Assembly: GCF_900110775.1 (NCBI RefSeq)
Contig: NZ_FOEP01000008.1
Location: forward strand, 1 to 64,000
Direction of reading: 5' to 3'
DNA length: 64,000 nt
Source: Thalassovita taeanensis
GTDB lineage: Bacteria > Pseudomonadota > Alphaproteobacteria > Rhodobacterales > Rhodobacteraceae
Part shown: one piece after another, positions 1 through 8,850 of the stretch
Layout of the letters: the number at the start of each line of letters is the position of its first letter
Position numbering within the stretch: position 1 is the stretch's first letter
Translations under genes and position numbers: made by a program
Notes under the pieces: generated by a model
What the model saw: only the letters and a program-made list of their open reading frames with translations
Database searches by the model: none
Told to the model about the DNA's origin: nothing

Positions 1-276
1 AACAATCCGGTCGGTTTCCTCCCCGAGCGCGGTCAACATCAGGATCGGAACGGATCCACTTGCCGAAAGTCGGCGGCACACGGAAAGACCATCTTCCCCC
101 GGCATCATGACATCGAGGACGATGAGGTCGTACTTGCCGTTCGCAAGCTTCGCATCCATGTCGACCGCGTCGCGCGCGGACGTTGCGCGCATCCCGTTCT
201 TTTCCAGGTAGCGCGTCACGGCATCGCGGATTTCGCGGTGGTCATCGACGACAAGAATGTGTGGCGGTTCGTTCAT
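1..276 (-). CDS. Response regulator, OmpR-type receiver domain (partial)
   Basis: This is the first 92 codons of a minus-strand gene that runs off the left edge. The translation begins MNEPPHILVVDDHREIRD and carries the acidic pair DD at residues 11-12 and the phospho-acceptor Asp in LIVLDVMMPG, the normal receiver fold of a two-component response regulator. The LMLTA stretch supplies the conserved Thr. The DNA-binding domain is outside the window, so the OmpR/PhoB assignment rests on receiver style and on tandem TTGTNAC boxes in the divergent upstream region (320-354). It is divergent from an EF-hand periplasmic protein, a possible target. The cognate sensor kinase is not visible. Confidence 0.85.
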   Translation of the reverse strand, partial: MNEPPHILVVDDHREIRDAVTRYLEKNGMRATSARDAVDMDAKLANGKYDLIVLDVMMPGEDGLSVCRRLSASGSVPILMLTALGEETDRIV

Positions 277-319
277 GACCCTTCCTTTAGATGAATGCCG
301 CGTGTTCTTCCCAAGAGAT

Positions 320-354
320 TTGTCACGAATTGTAACAGGCACCGCGATTGTGAC
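320..354. promoter_or_regulatory. Tandem TTGTNAC direct repeats, candidate response-regulator operator
   Basis: Three copies of the heptamer occur in the 171-bp divergent space between the response regulator and the EF-hand gene: TTGTCAC at 320-326, TTGTAAC at 330-336 and TTGTGAC at 348-354. The first two are spaced 10 bp apart, one helical turn, which is typical of OmpR/PhoB-family dimer sites. That the neighbouring response regulator binds here is inference. Confidence 0.45.
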
Positions 355-447
355 CTGCCGATACAAAACGACTGGGTTGTCGGCATTCCGTAGCGAGAGA
401 TATCTGCCATATGTTCTGTATCGCAACACTGACACGAGGTGACCTAA

Positions 448-1032
448 ATGAAACGCAATACTCTACTCGCTGCAATGACCCTCACTGCAACCGTCCTTGG
501 CGGTGCAGCATTCGCGGAGTCCCACCACGGACATGGCGGAAAATCCGGACCCGGTGCCGCGCAAGGAGGTGCCCCCGGCATGATGGGCATGATGGAGGGC
601 ATGGATGGAATGATGGATATGATGCAGCGCATGCATGGCAACATGATGGGCGGCGGCATGATGGGCGGTATGGGCCCGATGGGCGGAGGCATGATGAAGA
701 TGCTGGACGCTGATGGCGACGGCAAGGTCACTCCTGAAGAGATGCGCACGCAGCTGCAGGCCAAGCTTGCCGAACATGACAGCGATGGCGACGGCTCCCT
801 CTCGATTGCAGAGTTCGAAACGCTTCACAGCGCGATGATCCGCGAGATGATGGTGGACCGATTCCAGCACCTCGATGCCGACGGTGACGGCGCGGTGACG
901 GCGGAAGAGATGGTGGCGCCTGCCGAAATGATGGAACGGATGCAGATGATGCGGTCGAACATGGCGCAGTCGCAGGGTCAGCCCGGCAATGGCCAGGTCA
1001 TGGGCGACGGAGACATGATGAACAACAATTGA
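448..1032 (+). CDS. Secreted Met-rich EF-hand protein
   Basis: A 194-aa exported calcium-binding-type protein. Residues 1-23 form a Sec signal peptide ending AFA. Residues 44-84 are extremely Met/Gly-rich (repeats of MMGGM type), a composition often used for periplasmic Cu(I) binding. Three EF-hand loops follow: residues 87-98 (DADGDGKVTPEE), 111-122 (DSDGDGSLSIAE) and 143-154 (DADGDGAVTAEE), all with the expected Asp at 1, 3, 5 and Glu at 12. A second Met-rich tail lies at 163-175. It is divergent from a response regulator. Role unknown; a periplasmic metal buffer or sensor is a reasonable inference from the Met-rich segments and the copper-rich surroundings. Confidence 0.85.
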   Translation: MKRNTLLAAMTLTATVLGGAAFAESHHGHGGKSGPGAAQGGAPGMMGMMEGMDGMMDMMQRMHGNMMGGGMMGGMGPMGGGMMKMLDADGDGKVTPEEMRTQLQAKLAEHDSDGDGSLSIAEFETLHSAMIREMMVDRFQHLDADGDGAVTAEEMVAPAEMMERMQMMRSNMAQSQGQPGNGQVMGDGDMMNNN

Positions 1033-1039
1033 GAGGTTC

Positions 1040-1061
1040 GGCGCCAGTTCTGACTGGCGCC
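1040..1061 (+). terminator. Perfect 9-bp hairpin after the EF-hand gene
   Basis: GGCGCCAGT and ACTGGCGCC are exact reverse complements around a TCTG loop, 7 nt after the stop codon. No long T run follows, so it may be a 3'-end stabilising hairpin or a weak intrinsic terminator. Confidence 0.6.
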
Positions 1062-1092
1062 GCCTTCCCAAGCGTCGGATCCGCAAGACATC

Positions 1093-1108
1093 CTGACGCC
1101 AACGTCAG
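1093..1108. promoter_or_regulatory. Palindrome CTGACG-CCAA-CGTCAG upstream of the DUF302 gene
   Basis: A perfect 6+6 inverted repeat with a 4-nt centre, 71 bp before the DUF302 start. It is short for a terminator and placed where an operator would be. No regulator is assigned. Confidence 0.3.
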
Positions 1109-1179
1109 ACCGCAGCCGGATTTGCCAAATCCAGGCAATGACTAGCAACCACAGAAAAACCGAAAGGGAGAAAATCCAA

Positions 1180-1566
1180 ATGGCCTATACCTATGATCGC
1201 GTTTTGAAAGATGTCGCGGTGGACGACGCCGAAATGCTTGTTCGCGACGCATTGGCAGAAAAGGGTTTCGGTGTGCTGACCGAAATCGACGTGAAGGCGA
1301 CCATGCACGAGAAACTGGGTGTGGAGATGCCGCCCTATCGCATTCTTGGTGCCTGCAATCCGGGCATGGCCCACAAGGCCATCGAAATCGAGCCGCGCAT
1401 CGGCGCGATGCTGCCCTGCAACGTCATTTTGCGCCAGGTAAACGGAGGCACCGAAATCAGCGCCATTGACCCGGTGGCGTCGATGCAAGCGGTAGAGAAC
1501 GCCGAGTTGCACTCGGTCGCCGGTCAAGTCCGCGATTTGCTCCGGGCCGCTTTGGACGCGGCCTGA
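1180..1566 (+). CDS. DUF302 domain protein
   Basis: A 128-aa soluble protein that matches the DUF302 family end to end: an early LVRDALAEKGFGVLTEIDVKA-type segment, then PPYRILGACNPGMAHKA and a C-terminal helix. The family has no settled biochemical function; members often sit beside redox or metal genes. The start at 1180 was chosen because GGGAGAAAATCC lies just upstream; an earlier in-frame ATG at 1138 would overlap this ribosome-binding site and adds no family-like sequence. No signal peptide is visible, so it is probably cytoplasmic. The single Cys lies in the conserved GACNP motif. Confidence 0.85.
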   Translation: MAYTYDRVLKDVAVDDAEMLVRDALAEKGFGVLTEIDVKATMHEKLGVEMPPYRILGACNPGMAHKAIEIEPRIGAMLPCNVILRQVNGGTEISAIDPVASMQAVENAELHSVAGQVRDLLRAALDAA

Positions 1567-1604
1567 AGTCTCTCTCGATGCCCTTGACCTGACATGAGGC
1601 GCAG

Positions 1605-2291
1605 ATGAACCGTAACAATACGCTCACACCAACCGTCAAGACCGCCATCGCGCTGGCATTCGCGGCGGCCTTGCTGGTCCTTGCGTTCGGACCGCTGCCC
1701 GACACCCTGACCCGCCTGAACGGCGACAGGATCTCTGCTTGGGTCATGGCTGCAGGTATCTGGGGGCCAATTTTAGTCGTCGGACTGATGACGATAGCGA
1801 TCGTGGCCACGCCGATCCCAAGTGCACCCATCGCACTGGCTGCAGGCGCGGCCTACGGCCACACCGTCGGAACAGTTTACATCGTTCTCGGTGCCGAATT
1901 CGGCGCTCTTGCAGCCTTCGTTCTCGCCCGGTTTTTGGGTCGGGACGTATTGCGGCAATGGTTTGGCGATAAGGTCGATGCTGGCTGGCTTGGCTCTCAG
2001 AACGCGCTGACATTCACGGTTTTTATCAGTCGGCTGTTACCGTTCGTTTCGTTCGATATCGTCAGCTATGCAGCGGGGCTCAGCCGACTGCATTTCTGGC
2101 GCTTCGGACTGGCCACGTTAGCCGGAATTATTCCTGCCAGTTTCGTACTCGCGCATTTCGGCAACGAAGCCGTCAGCGGAGACACCTCCCGTGCTGCCTG
2201 GGCTGCAATCGGACTGGGCGCTCTGACCCTGACCCCGCTCGTCTTCATCGGCGTCAGGGACTGGCAAAGATGTAGATTACGCCATGACTGA
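1605..2291 (+). CDS. TVP38/TMEM64 (VTT/SNARE-associated) family membrane protein
   Basis: A 228-aa polytopic inner-membrane protein with about five or six hydrophobic segments. It contains the VTT/DedA-like signature: a TPIPSAPIALAAGAAYG stretch, the GAEFGALAAFVLARFLGRD segment, and FISRLLPFVSFDIVSYAAG followed by FWRFGLATLAGIIPASFVL. Family members are thought to act in lipid scrambling or proton-linked transport; the substrate here is unknown. The gene follows DUF302 by 38 bp with GAGGCG as the ribosome-binding site and precedes lgt by about 100 bp, so cotranscription is plausible. Confidence 0.85.
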   Translation: MNRNNTLTPTVKTAIALAFAAALLVLAFGPLPDTLTRLNGDRISAWVMAAGIWGPILVVGLMTIAIVATPIPSAPIALAAGAAYGHTVGTVYIVLGAEFGALAAFVLARFLGRDVLRQWFGDKVDAGWLGSQNALTFTVFISRLLPFVSFDIVSYAAGLSRLHFWRFGLATLAGIIPASFVLAHFGNEAVSGDTSRAAWAAIGLGALTLTPLVFIGVRDWQRCRLRHD

Positions 2292-2387
2292 TCATGACGC
2301 ACACCATCTTCTGAAACTAGCACCATGGAATGAGCGCCAGGGGAATTTCGGTTTTCGGTTCCAAAGCAAAGAACAGGGACTCCCTCA

Positions 2388-3311
2388 ATGTTGACCGCAG
2401 CGATACCATTTCCGGACATCGGAACCGATCTGTTCTCGATCGAAATCGGCAGTTTCACATTCGCGCTGCGCTGGTACGCGCTGGCCTATATCATCGGAAT
2501 CCTCATCGGATGGCGCATCTGTTTGGCCGCCGTCAACCGCCCGGCACTCTGGCCCCCGGCCGGTCCGCCACTTGATCGCGAGCAGATCGAGAACCTTCTG
2601 ACATGGATCATACTGGGCGTGATCGTGGGTGGGCGCCTGGGTTTCGTGCTGTTTTATCAGCCCGGCTATTACCTGGCCAACCCGCTGGAAATCCTCAAGG
2701 TGTGGCAGGGCGGCATGTCGTTCCACGGCGGTTTTGCGGGTGCAGGGATTGCGGCGCTGATATTCTGTCTTCGTCAGAAAAGATCCCTGCTCAGCACCGC
2801 AGACCTGCTTGCGCTGGCAACTCCGCCGGGGCTGTTTCTGGGACGGCTGGCGAATTTCACCAACAACGAGCTTTGGGGGCGGCCTACGGACGTTCCTTGG
2901 GCGATAATCTTTCCGGGCGAGGCGGCGCAAGTCTGTGACGGCATCACCGGGCTCTGCGCCCGACACCCTTCGCAGCTATACGAGGCGCTTCTGGAAGGGC
3001 TGCTGCTCGGAACACTCCTGCTCTATCTCGCCTGGCGCCGCAGCTGGCTGAAGGCTCCCGGTGCTCTGACCGGGGTTTTCCTTACTGGGTACGGCCTTGC
3101 CAGAAGCTTCGTGGAACTGTTCCGGCAGCCGGACATGCAGTTCGTGACCGCCGAGAATCCGATCGGTCACGCGCTTCATTTCGGCGAATGGGGGCTGACG
3201 ATGGGTCAAGTGCTTTCCGCGCCGATGATCGTGACAGGACTGGCTCTGATTTTTTACTCCTTCAGTCACTTCGGAAGCGCAGCCGACCAGAGGCCAAATA
3301 CCGTCGTGTGA
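2388..3311 (+). CDS. lgt: Prolipoprotein diacylglyceryl transferase
   Basis: Lgt catalyses the first step of lipoprotein maturation, moving diacylglycerol from phosphatidylglycerol to the lipobox Cys on the outer face of the inner membrane. The 307-aa protein has the family landmarks: [10 protein letters not shown] (81-90), the SFHGG motif (111-115) with its essential His, the Lgt signature [16 protein letters not shown] (152-167), a late [12 protein letters not shown] and several membrane spans. Length is normal. Together with lspA and lnt near 56-57.8 kb it completes a whole lipoprotein pathway in this window. A Cys-rich sigma-factor gene starts 31 bp downstream, so the two may be cotranscribed. 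A second chromosomal lgt is likely but cannot be seen here. Confidence 0.95.
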   Translation: MLTAAIPFPDIGTDLFSIEIGSFTFALRWYALAYIIGILIGWRICLAAVNRPALWPPAGPPLDREQIENLLTWIILGVIVGGRLGFVLFYQPGYYLANPLEILKVWQGGMSFHGGFAGAGIAALIFCLRQKRSLLSTADLLALATPPGLFLGRLANFTNNELWGRPTDVPWAIIFPGEAAQVCDGITGLCARHPSQLYEALLEGLLLGTLLLYLAWRRSWLKAPGALTGVFLTGYGLARSFVELFRQPDMQFVTAENPIGHALHFGEWGLTMGQVLSAPMIVTGLALIFYSFSHFGSAADQRPNTVV

Positions 3312-3342
3312 TTAAGTGGAGCCAAGAAAAGGAGGAACTCGA

Positions 3343-3906
3343 ATGAACAGCAATGTGGAAGAACAATACAGTGGAACAGCGACCGAGAACGCACTGGTCG
3401 AAGGCCGAAAAGCGTTTCTCGGCTTCCTCGCGAAACGGCTCGGCAACCGCGCGGATTCCGAGGACGTTTTCCAAGAGTTCTGCATTCGGGTGCTGACTCG
3501 CAAGGATCAGCTTCGCGACGTGGAACGCATGGATGCATGGCTATACGCGATCCTCCGGTCCACCATGAACGATCATTTTCGCAAAGCCACTCGGCGCAGC
3601 CGCTTGGCCGTAGCTGTCGCACGAGACCCACATCAGTTGGTTGCCGATGCGCCGGTGCAGATGGCGCGGCCCTGCACTTGTCCGAGCAGGCTGCTTACCG
3701 AGCTTCGTACCGTTGATGCCAAATTGATCCGGCGGATCGATTTCGGTGAAGAGGACCGGAAAATCGTGGCCGCCGATATGGGGTTGAACCGCAATGCCCT
3801 TGGCGTTCGGCTGCACAGGGCGCGCGCTGCTCTGCGCGAGGCGATCCAATACCATTGTGGAGCCTGCTGCCTGGAGGATCCCGATGATTGCTACTGCCCA
3901 GTCTAG
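3343..3906 (+). CDS. ECF sigma factor with Cys-x-Cys linker and Cys-rich tail (CorE-like)
   Basis: A 187-aa sigma-70 family factor. Sigma region 2 (ANRADSEDVFQEFCIRVL-type, then DAWLYAILRSTMNDHFRK) is followed by a short linker holding C111-T-C113, then region 4 (ADMGLNRNALGVRLHRARAALREA). The tail has C172, C175, C176, C183 and C185. The combination of a CxC linker and a C-terminal Cys-rich domain is known from CorE of Myxococcus, an ECF factor activated directly by copper without an anti-sigma factor; metal control here is inferred from that likeness. Start 3343 is preceded by AAAAGGAGG. It has a close paralogue at 17524 and a more distant one at 15478; no anti-sigma gene is adjacent. Confidence 0.9.
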   Translation: MNSNVEEQYSGTATENALVEGRKAFLGFLAKRLGNRADSEDVFQEFCIRVLTRKDQLRDVERMDAWLYAILRSTMNDHFRKATRRSRLAVAVARDPHQLVADAPVQMARPCTCPSRLLTELRTVDAKLIRRIDFGEEDRKIVAADMGLNRNALGVRLHRARAALREAIQYHCGACCLEDPDDCYCPV

Positions 3907-3952
3907 CGCCGAAGCGATCCCCTACTGCGACAAGCAAAGCTAGGCGACGGAA

Positions 3953-4639
3953 TCAGGCGAACAATTCAGGGCATTCACGGGCGCATTTGTTGGTCAAAAT
4001 GATGTACACCAGATGCAGCGTTGCGAGCCCCGCCAGCAGGCAGAAAAACGAAATGTAGGCAAACTGCAGAAAGGCGATATCGATCACGATCACCGCCACC
4101 AGCGTCAGGGCGAAATGGCGCATATGTTTGTAATGCGACAGCGCTGGCGGCAGGGTGATAAGGGTCACATAGATCGTATTGGTCAGCCAGCGTGGCATCA
4201 TGTAATCAAGCCACATTGATTTTTCATAGGCCAGCGACTGGTTGTTGATCTCGACCACGACCATGCTGCTGTTCAGCCCGTGCGGGATGTAAAGCAAAAG
4301 ACCGAAGGCCAGTCCGATCAACGCCATGAGGCGGAACAACCGCTTCCGAGGGCTGTCGTCCGGTTCCAGAACGTAGACCGAGTATGGCACCCAGATCGGC
4401 CACATGAACCAGGTGAAAAAAATGAACCCCATAGCTCCCCATAAGACCGTCAGGGGATCGTTTCCGTTCATGCCGACCCAGACAAAACCCTCGGTAAGCT
4501 GTTGCAGTCCGGCAAAAAGCGGCATCAGGGCAAGCGGAAGATACCGTTTGTTTCGCCGCCACGCCACAATTGAAATGGCCGTGCCGCCGCCAACAAGAAA
4601 AACGCTGGCGGCAAAGCTGACTTGCGCGGACAAGCACAT
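3953..4639 (-). CDS. DUF6629 family integral membrane protein
   Basis: A 228-aa protein with about seven hydrophobic segments, beginning MCLSAQVSFAASVFL, which matches the MCxSA...SF opening of DUF6629. The conserved QQLTEGFVW motif and a C-terminal Cys pair (KCARECPELFA) are present. The ATG at 4639 was preferred over an upstream non-family extension; AGAAAGAATTCC lies just before it. Function is unknown. It converges on the sigma-factor gene with a 46-bp gap, and its upstream side faces a 356-bp intergenic region. Confidence 0.8.
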   Translation of the reverse strand: MCLSAQVSFAASVFLVGGGTAISIVAWRRNKRYLPLALMPLFAGLQQLTEGFVWVGMNGNDPLTVLWGAMGFIFFTWFMWPIWVPYSVYVLEPDDSPRKRLFRLMALIGLAFGLLLYIPHGLNSSMVVVEINNQSLAYEKSMWLDYMMPRWLTNTIYVTLITLPPALSHYKHMRHFALTLVAVIVIDIAFLQFAYISFFCLLAGLATLHLVYIILTNKCARECPELFA

Positions 4640-4995
4640 GGAATTCTTTCTCCGACAATTTTTTTTGGGACGGCCCAAAGTGCAAACCTAAGGCACAAAC
4701 TGGGCGTTGAAAAGCAACCGGCTCATTATGGGAGTCCTATCGGCGCCGCTGACCACCCATTGCGATGGGACGGTCGCGGGCGCAGCTCAGTCGCGATTAC
4801 CTCCCTGAGCACGAGGCCTCTGCGGAGACTTGGCGCGCCCCGTCGGCAAAGTATTCGAATTGCCGAGTTGAGGAATCGCCAGTGGCTTTCATGCAAATCA
4901 ATGCCTTTCGGATGGAACTGTAAGGTTTGGAGACCGGCAACGTCTATTCACCAAACGGTCGTTCTCGATCGCAAGGAAAGTGAACAGGAGCCAAC
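4640..4995. other. Intergenic region between divergent genes
   Basis: 356 bp with no convincing gene. It should hold promoters for the DUF6629 gene (minus) and the CPD-type ATPase/arginine deiminase operon (plus). The only site I can support is the FNR-like palindrome at 4888-4901. GAACAGGAGCC just before 4996 is the ATPase ribosome-binding site. Confidence 0.6.
4888..4901 (+). promoter_or_regulatory. Near-consensus FNR/FnrL box
   Basis: TTCAT-GCAA-ATCAA differs from the FNR consensus TTGAT-N4-ATCAA at one position. It lies 94 bp before the start of the P-type ATPase, a reasonable place for an activator site at about -41. Oxygen control of arginine deiminase genes by Anr/FNR proteins is well known in other bacteria; the link here is inference. 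Confidence 0.5.
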
Positions 4996-7362
4996 ATGAA
5001 ATCATTGACCCTTGAGGTCCGCGGGCTGTTCGAGGAACTCGATCATCTCGCGGTCGAACGCCATTTGTCAGCTCTCGGCGGCGTGCACAGCGCCGAAGCG
5101 AACCCGGCATCGGCAAGCGTGACAGTCCACTACGATGAGACGGCAGTGGGCGAGGAAGAGCTGCGCAACACGGTTGAGGCCTGCGGATTCCACTGCGCCG
5201 GGGAGCGGGTTCCGAACCATGTCTGCCACGCCGACCATCAAATGTCTGGCGCGGAGGCCCCGGCTGGCCACGACGCGATGGCGCACGAGATGGGCCACGG
5301 CGGTGGCATGGACATGGCCAGCATGGTCCGCGACATGCGCAATCGCTTCTGGGTGGCGCTGCTGTTCACCATCCCGATCTTCACTTATTCGCCAATGGGT
5401 GGCCTGTTCACGCCACCCGCGCCGCCCTTCGGTCTGGAACTGGATCTGTGGCTGTTCTTCTTGGGTAGTGCCGCGATAATCTGGCCGAGCTGGCCGTTCT
5501 TCGTCGCCGCCTGGCGCGCCTTGCGCAACGGCATCCTGAACATGGCGGTGCTGGTCGTGCTGTCGGTTGGCACCGGTTATGTGTTCAGTGTCGGGTCTAC
5601 CTTCTTCTTTCCGGGCGTGCAATTCTACGAGGCGGTGGCGGTGCTGCTGGTGTTCATCCTGTTGGGTCACTGGCTGGAGATGCGCGCGCGGGCCGGGGCG
5701 TCTGCTGCAATCCGCGCACTGCTCGATCTTGCACCGCCGATGGCGACCGTTATCCGCGATGGGCAAGACGTCGAGGTGCCTACCTCCGAAGTCCTTGAGG
5801 GCGAGATCGTGCTGATCCGGCCCGGCAACAAGATCCCGGTGGATGGCGAGGTTGTCGAAGGCGCGTCGCTGGTCGACGAATCCATGCTGACAGGCGAGTC
5901 CATGCCGGTCAACAAGGCCGTCGGCGACACCGTGATCGGCGCCACCATTAACAAGAGCGGCAGTTTCCGGTACCGCGCCACCAAGGTCGGGGCCGACACC
6001 GCGCTGGCGCAGATCGTCAAGCTGGTGCAGGAGGCGCAGAACTCCAAGGCACCCGCCCAGCTTCTGGCCGACAAAGCCTCACAATGGCTGGTGCTGATCG
6101 CCATCGTGATCGGGCTTGCAACCTTCGCGGTCTGGTTCTGGTGGATCGGCTCTCCACTTTTGTTCGCGCTGACGCTGACGATCACCGTCTTCGTCATCGC
6201 CTGCCCGGACGCGCTTGGGCTTGCTACGCCGATGGCGGTGATGGTGGGCACAGGGTTAGGGGCGCAGCACGGTATCCTGTTCAAGAATGCCGGTGCGCTG
6301 GAAGACGCGACCAAGCTTGACGTGATCATCTTCGACAAGACCGGCACGTTGACCATGGGCGAACCGCGCGTGGTCGAGGTCGTTGCCGCCGAAGGCGGCG
6401 CGGAGGATGGCGCGCTGCGGGCTGCGGCGGCCGTCGATCGCGGCTCGGACCACCCGCTGGCGCTCGCCATTGTCGAACGCGCTGCGGACCTCGACGTCCC
6501 GCAGATGGCCGAGTTTCTCAACCTCGAAGGCCGCGGCGCGCGCGCCGAAGTCGCAGGCAAGACCGTGCTGGTAGGCAATCGGCGCCTGATGGACGAGGAG
6601 GGTATCGACGTCGGCACCCTGACGGCGGAGGCCGAGCGCCTGAAGGGCGAGGGCCGCACGGTTGTGCATGTGGCGCAGGGCGGACGGATGCTGGGCCTGA
6701 TCGCCATCGCTGATGCGCCGCGTCCAAGTGCGATGGCCGCCGTGGCCAAGCTGCGCGAACGCGGCGTCGAGGTGGCGATGCTGACCGGCGACAACGAAGG
6801 CACGGCGCGCCGCATCGCGGGCGAGCTGGGCATCGACATGGTGCTGGCCGACGTGCTGCCGGGCCAGAAGGCCGAGAAGGTGAAAGAGCTTCAGGCCCAG
6901 GGCAAGAAGGTCGGCATGGTCGGCGACGGCGTCAACGACGCACCCGCGCTGACCCAGGCCGATGTCGGATTTGCCATCGGTGCGGGTACGGATGTGGCGA
7001 TGGAAAGCGCCGATGTCGTGCTGATGAAAAGCGATCCCTACGATGTCGTGGGGGCCATCGAGTTGTCGCGCGCCACCTTGCGCAAGATGCACCAGAACCT
7101 GTTCTGGGCCGTGGCTTACAACGTGGTCGCCTTTCCGATGGCGGCAGGGGTGTTCTATCCGTTGATCATCAGCCCCGCCGTGGCAGCACTTGCCATGTCG
7201 GGCAGCTCCGCGCTGGTGGCGGTCAACGCGCTGCTGCTGAAACGAACGCGGCTGGAAGGTATTGGTGCGGGCAAGAGTGGGTCCGCCAGCGGCGGCGGTC
7301 AGGGCGATGCGCAGGCAGGCCAGGTGCCGCTTCACGCCGGAAACTCGCAGAAATCACATTGA
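4996..7362 (+). CDS. Heavy-metal P1B-type ATPase with CPD motif and Cys-less HMA domain
   Basis: A 788-aa metal-transporting ATPase. The N-terminal HMA fold (about 1-70) lacks CxxC: the metal loop reads GLFEELD, giving E13 and D16 where Cys is expected. A His/Met-rich linker follows (about 77-107, with C63, C67, C77). The transmembrane metal site is C403-P404-D405 instead of CPC. The ATPase core is intact: LTGES, DKTGT with phosphorylated D447, the SDHPLA motif and [10 protein letters not shown]. The late membrane segments keep YN and MSxSS, as in Cu(I) pumps. The next gene (YfcC type) starts 16 bp later, so it probably leads the arginine deiminase operon. Copper is the usual annotation; with CPD and no CxxC the substrate is uncertain. 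Confidence 0.93.
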   Translation: MKSLTLEVRGLFEELDHLAVERHLSALGGVHSAEANPASASVTVHYDETAVGEEELRNTVEACGFHCAGERVPNHVCHADHQMSGAEAPAGHDAMAHEMGHGGGMDMASMVRDMRNRFWVALLFTIPIFTYSPMGGLFTPPAPPFGLELDLWLFFLGSAAIIWPSWPFFVAAWRALRNGILNMAVLVVLSVGTGYVFSVGSTFFFPGVQFYEAVAVLLVFILLGHWLEMRARAGASAAIRALLDLAPPMATVIRDGQDVEVPTSEVLEGEIVLIRPGNKIPVDGEVVEGASLVDESMLTGESMPVNKAVGDTVIGATINKSGSFRYRATKVGADTALAQIVKLVQEAQNSKAPAQLLADKASQWLVLIAIVIGLATFAVWFWWIGSPLLFALTLTITVFVIACPDALGLATPMAVMVGTGLGAQHGILFKNAGALEDATKLDVIIFDKTGTLTMGEPRVVEVVAAEGGAEDGALRAAAAVDRGSDHPLALAIVERAADLDVPQMAEFLNLEGRGARAEVAGKTVLVGNRRLMDEEGIDVGTLTAEAERLKGEGRTVVHVAQGGRMLGLIAIADAPRPSAMAAVAKLRERGVEVAMLTGDNEGTARRIAGELGIDMVLADVLPGQKAEKVKELQAQGKKVGMVGDGVNDAPALTQADVGFAIGAGTDVAMESADVVLMKSDPYDVVGAIELSRATLRKMHQNLFWAVAYNVVAFPMAAGVFYPLIISPAVAALAMSGSSALVAVNALLLKRTRLEGIGAGKSGSASGGGQGDAQAGQVPLHAGNSQKSH

Positions 7363-7378
7363 AGAAGGGGGACTTGAG

Positions 7379-8827
7379 ATGTCTGACACATCATCGACCA
7401 AGACACCGGACGGGCAGGGCATGGCGGCGCGGTTTCCCACCGCCTATTCCATCCTGTTCGGGCTCATCATTGTTGTCGCGGCGCTGACCTGGATTATTCC
7501 TGCGGGCCAATATGACCGCGCCATGAACGAAGAGGTCGGGCGCGAGATCGCCGTGCCGGGTACGTATCAAACGGTCGAGCCCAATCCACAGGGGGTCATC
7601 GACGTCATGCTGGCACCGGTGGCGGGGTTTTATGATCCCGACAGCTATGCCGCAAATGCCATCGACGTGGCGCTGTTCGTACTGCTTTTGGGCGGCTTTC
7701 TGGGCGTGGTGAATGCCACGAATGCCATCGACACCGGCATCCAGACGGCGATGGTGCGGCTGAAGGGGCGCGAGATCTGGATGATCCCGATCCTGATGTC
7801 GCTCTTTGCCCTGGGCGGCACGACCTATGGCATGGCCGAGGAAACGCTGGCCTTTTACGCGCTTCTGATCCCGGTGGTGATCGCGGCGGGCTACGATTCC
7901 GTGACCGGCGTGGCGATCATCCTGATCGGTGCCGGGATCGGCACGCTGGGATCGACAATCAACCCCTTCGCCACGGTGATCGCGTCTAACGCGGCAGGCA
8001 TCCCGTTCACGGATGGTATTGCGCTGCGGCTGGTCCTTCTGTTGGGCGGCCTCGCGATCTGCGTGGCCTACGTCATGCGCTATGCCTCGAAGGTTAAGGC
8101 CGACCCGGCCCGGTCCGTCGTCGCTGCGCAACGCGACAGCGACCGGCAGTTTTTTCTGAACGAGACGGATGCAACGTTCGAGGAGCCGAAGCTGAGCGGA
8201 ACTCAGAAGCTGGTCCTGATCCTGTTTTTTGCGACCTTTGCGGTAATGATTTGGGGTGTCTCGAGCCAGGGATGGTGGATGGCTCGGATGGGCGCGCTGT
8301 TCTTCGGCATGGCCATCGTCGTCGGGCTGGTCGCCCGCATGGGGGAGAAGAAGCTAACGTCGTCCTTTGTCGACGGAGCGAAGGATCTTCTGGGAGTTGC
8401 GCTGGTGATCGGTCTGGCGCGCGGCATCGTGGTGATCATGGAGCAGGGCCTGATTGCCGACACGATCCTGAATAGTGCCGCCGATACCCTCGGCGGCCTG
8501 CCGGAAGTCGCGTTCATCAACCTGATGCTTTGGATCGAGATCGGGATGAGCTTTCTCGTGCCGTCGTCGTCCGGCCTGGCCGTCCTGTCGATGCCGATCC
8601 TTGCCCCTTTGGGGGATTTCGCGGGGGTCGGCCGTGACCTCGTGGTGACGGCCTATCAATCGGCGAGCGGGCTCGTGAATCTGATCACGCCCACCTCTGC
8701 GGTTGTGATCGGCGGTCTGGCCATCGGGCGCGTGTCGTTCGACCGCTGGGTCGTCTTCGTCTGGCCCCTGCTGCTGATCCTCGTCGTCTTCATCTCGGCC
8801 GGGATCAGCCTGGCCGCCATTCTCTGA
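7379..8827 (+). CDS. YfcC-family carrier, probable arginine/ornithine exchanger
   Basis: A 482-aa inner-membrane carrier with about twelve hydrophobic segments. It matches the YfcC (C4-dicarboxylate anaerobic carrier-like) family: [21 protein letters not shown] opening, PAGQYDR, the [15 protein letters not shown] segment, [20 protein letters not shown], and [16 protein letters not shown] near the end. Some members in arginine deiminase operons act as ArcD-type exchangers, importing arginine for ornithine. Position directly before arcA supports that role here; substrate is inferred. The ATG at 7379 was chosen because AAGAAGGGGGAC precedes it; an earlier reading overlaps the ATPase gene. Confidence 0.88.
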   Translation: MSDTSSTKTPDGQGMAARFPTAYSILFGLIIVVAALTWIIPAGQYDRAMNEEVGREIAVPGTYQTVEPNPQGVIDVMLAPVAGFYDPDSYAANAIDVALFVLLLGGFLGVVNATNAIDTGIQTAMVRLKGREIWMIPILMSLFALGGTTYGMAEETLAFYALLIPVVIAAGYDSVTGVAIILIGAGIGTLGSTINPFATVIASNAAGIPFTDGIALRLVLLLGGLAICVAYVMRYASKVKADPARSVVAAQRDSDRQFFLNETDATFEEPKLSGTQKLVLILFFATFAVMIWGVSSQGWWMARMGALFFGMAIVVGLVARMGEKKLTSSFVDGAKDLLGVALVIGLARGIVVIMEQGLIADTILNSAADTLGGLPEVAFINLMLWIEIGMSFLVPSSSGLAVLSMPILAPLGDFAGVGRDLVVTAYQSASGLVNLITPTSAVVIGGLAIGRVSFDRWVVFVWPLLLILVVFISAGISLAAIL

Positions 8828-8850
8828 TTAGAAAGAAGGAGGCATTCCAG

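Noticed and set aside
585-690. Met/Gly repeat in the EF-hand gene considered as a DNA tandem repeat
   Set aside because: Units such as ATGATGGGC recur irregularly and reflect protein composition, not a fixed repeat or CRISPR-like array.
463-1086. Long minus-strand reading frame, His/Leu-rich, opposite the EF-hand gene
   Set aside because: It is the antisense shadow of Met/Asp-rich codons; no ribosome-binding site or domain, and the plus-strand gene has a signal peptide and three EF hands.
5667-7335. Long minus-strand frames opposite the CPD-type ATPase
   Set aside because: Low-complexity Ser/Ala/Arg translations typical of GC-rich antisense frames; the plus strand has all ATPase motifs.
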